In this document: piece by piece, positions 63,709 to 64,000 of the stretch | How positions within the stretch are numbered: position 1 is the first letter of the stretch | How the letters are laid out: each line of letters opens with the position of its first letter | Source: Prorocentrum cordatum | Lineage: Eukaryota; Sar; Dinophyceae; Prorocentrales; Prorocentraceae | Reading direction: 5' to 3' | Assembly (NCBI GenBank): GCA_963575745.1 | Contig: CAUYUJ010011459.1 | Location: 322,501-386,500, forward strand | DNA length: 64,000 nt | Made by a program: the position numbers and the translations under genes | Notes under the pieces: generated by a model | Database searches by the model: none | What the model was told of the DNA's origin: nothing | Seen by the model: the letters and a program-made list of their open reading frames with translations, nothing else

Positions 63709-64000
63709 CGCGCCCATTTCGGCATTGCCCTCGCGCGCTTCGTGGCCGCGCAGCGAGCTCCATTGAAGGCCCCAGTGGGGAAGTTTGCATGGCGGCCTCG
63801 CCCCAGTTCGGCGCACCCCTCACGAGGATCGTGGCCCCATAGGGAGCTCCACCGATGGCACCAGTGGGAAAGTACGCATGGCGACCTCGCCCCGTTTCGG
63901 CGCACCCCTCACGAAGGACCGCGGCCCCGTTTAGGGAGCTCCACCGAGGGCCCCTGTGGGAAAGTTCGCATGGCGGCCTCGCCCTGGTTCGGCGCACCCT
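63709..64000 (-). repeat. 88-bp satellite array, minus orientation, running off the window
   Basis: Four units with 'tttcggcgcacccctcacga' and 'agggagctccaccgatggca'. They differ from the 61.9-62.9 kb units by 'gggaaagttcgcatggcggc' in place of 'ggcagggttcgcatggcggc'. Confidence 0.85.

Overview
This window looks like nuclear DNA of a dinoflagellate, probably a Prorocentrum-like species. The evidence is high GC, very G/C-rich third codon positions in the few real exons, one gene split into small exons over 13 kb of repeats, introns that seem to use GC or GA donors, and many copies of a short element with terminal inverted repeats that resembles the introners described in dinoflagellates. The lineage is inferred from style and family resemblance; no marker gene is present.

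Genes are sparse. The only confidently identified gene is a class II CPD photolyase on the + strand (36659-49605, at least six exons), whose introns are packed with repeats. A second good coding region (257-994, +) encodes a charged protein of unknown function with clean codon usage. The rest is decayed coding sequence: a coiled-coil-like remnant (about 12010-12690) and an endonuclease-like remnant (about 14695-15115) that together look like a broken non-LTR retroelement; a frameshifted reading frame of unknown function (about 16540-17690); a possible minus-strand remnant (25149-25430); and possible exon fragments near the right end (62930-63430).

Repeats make up most of the window. (1) Seven short introner-like elements share ends of the type TCGGGCGTG...CCCGACCTA, and four of them have clear flanking direct repeats. 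An eighth, 3.1 kb element (57283-60372) has the same ends and a 10-bp flanking direct repeat, and carries about 26 copies of a 102-bp satellite. (2) A satellite of about 88-90 bp forms arrays at 8783-9560 and 61915-64000 (minus) and at 30148-34150 and 53780-54990 (plus). The plus arrays follow a shared leader beginning 'cctggcgaagga'. (3) A G/T-rich minisatellite built on 'cttgggccgtcttgg' fills 26.0-26.6, 28.9-30.0, 37.8-39.4, 41.6-47.4, 51.3-52.0 and 52.8-53.0 kb, usually just after a GGA or GAC trinucleotide tract. (4) Several palindromic, MITE-like families of about 130-225 bp occur, including a nearly perfect 155-bp palindrome at 27401-27555. (5) Long microsatellites of TCC/GGA, GAT/ATC, AC/GC and CTG are common.

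No rRNA, tRNA, CRISPR array, spliced-leader gene or operon was found. Most long open frames are artefacts of repeats whose period is near a multiple of three.
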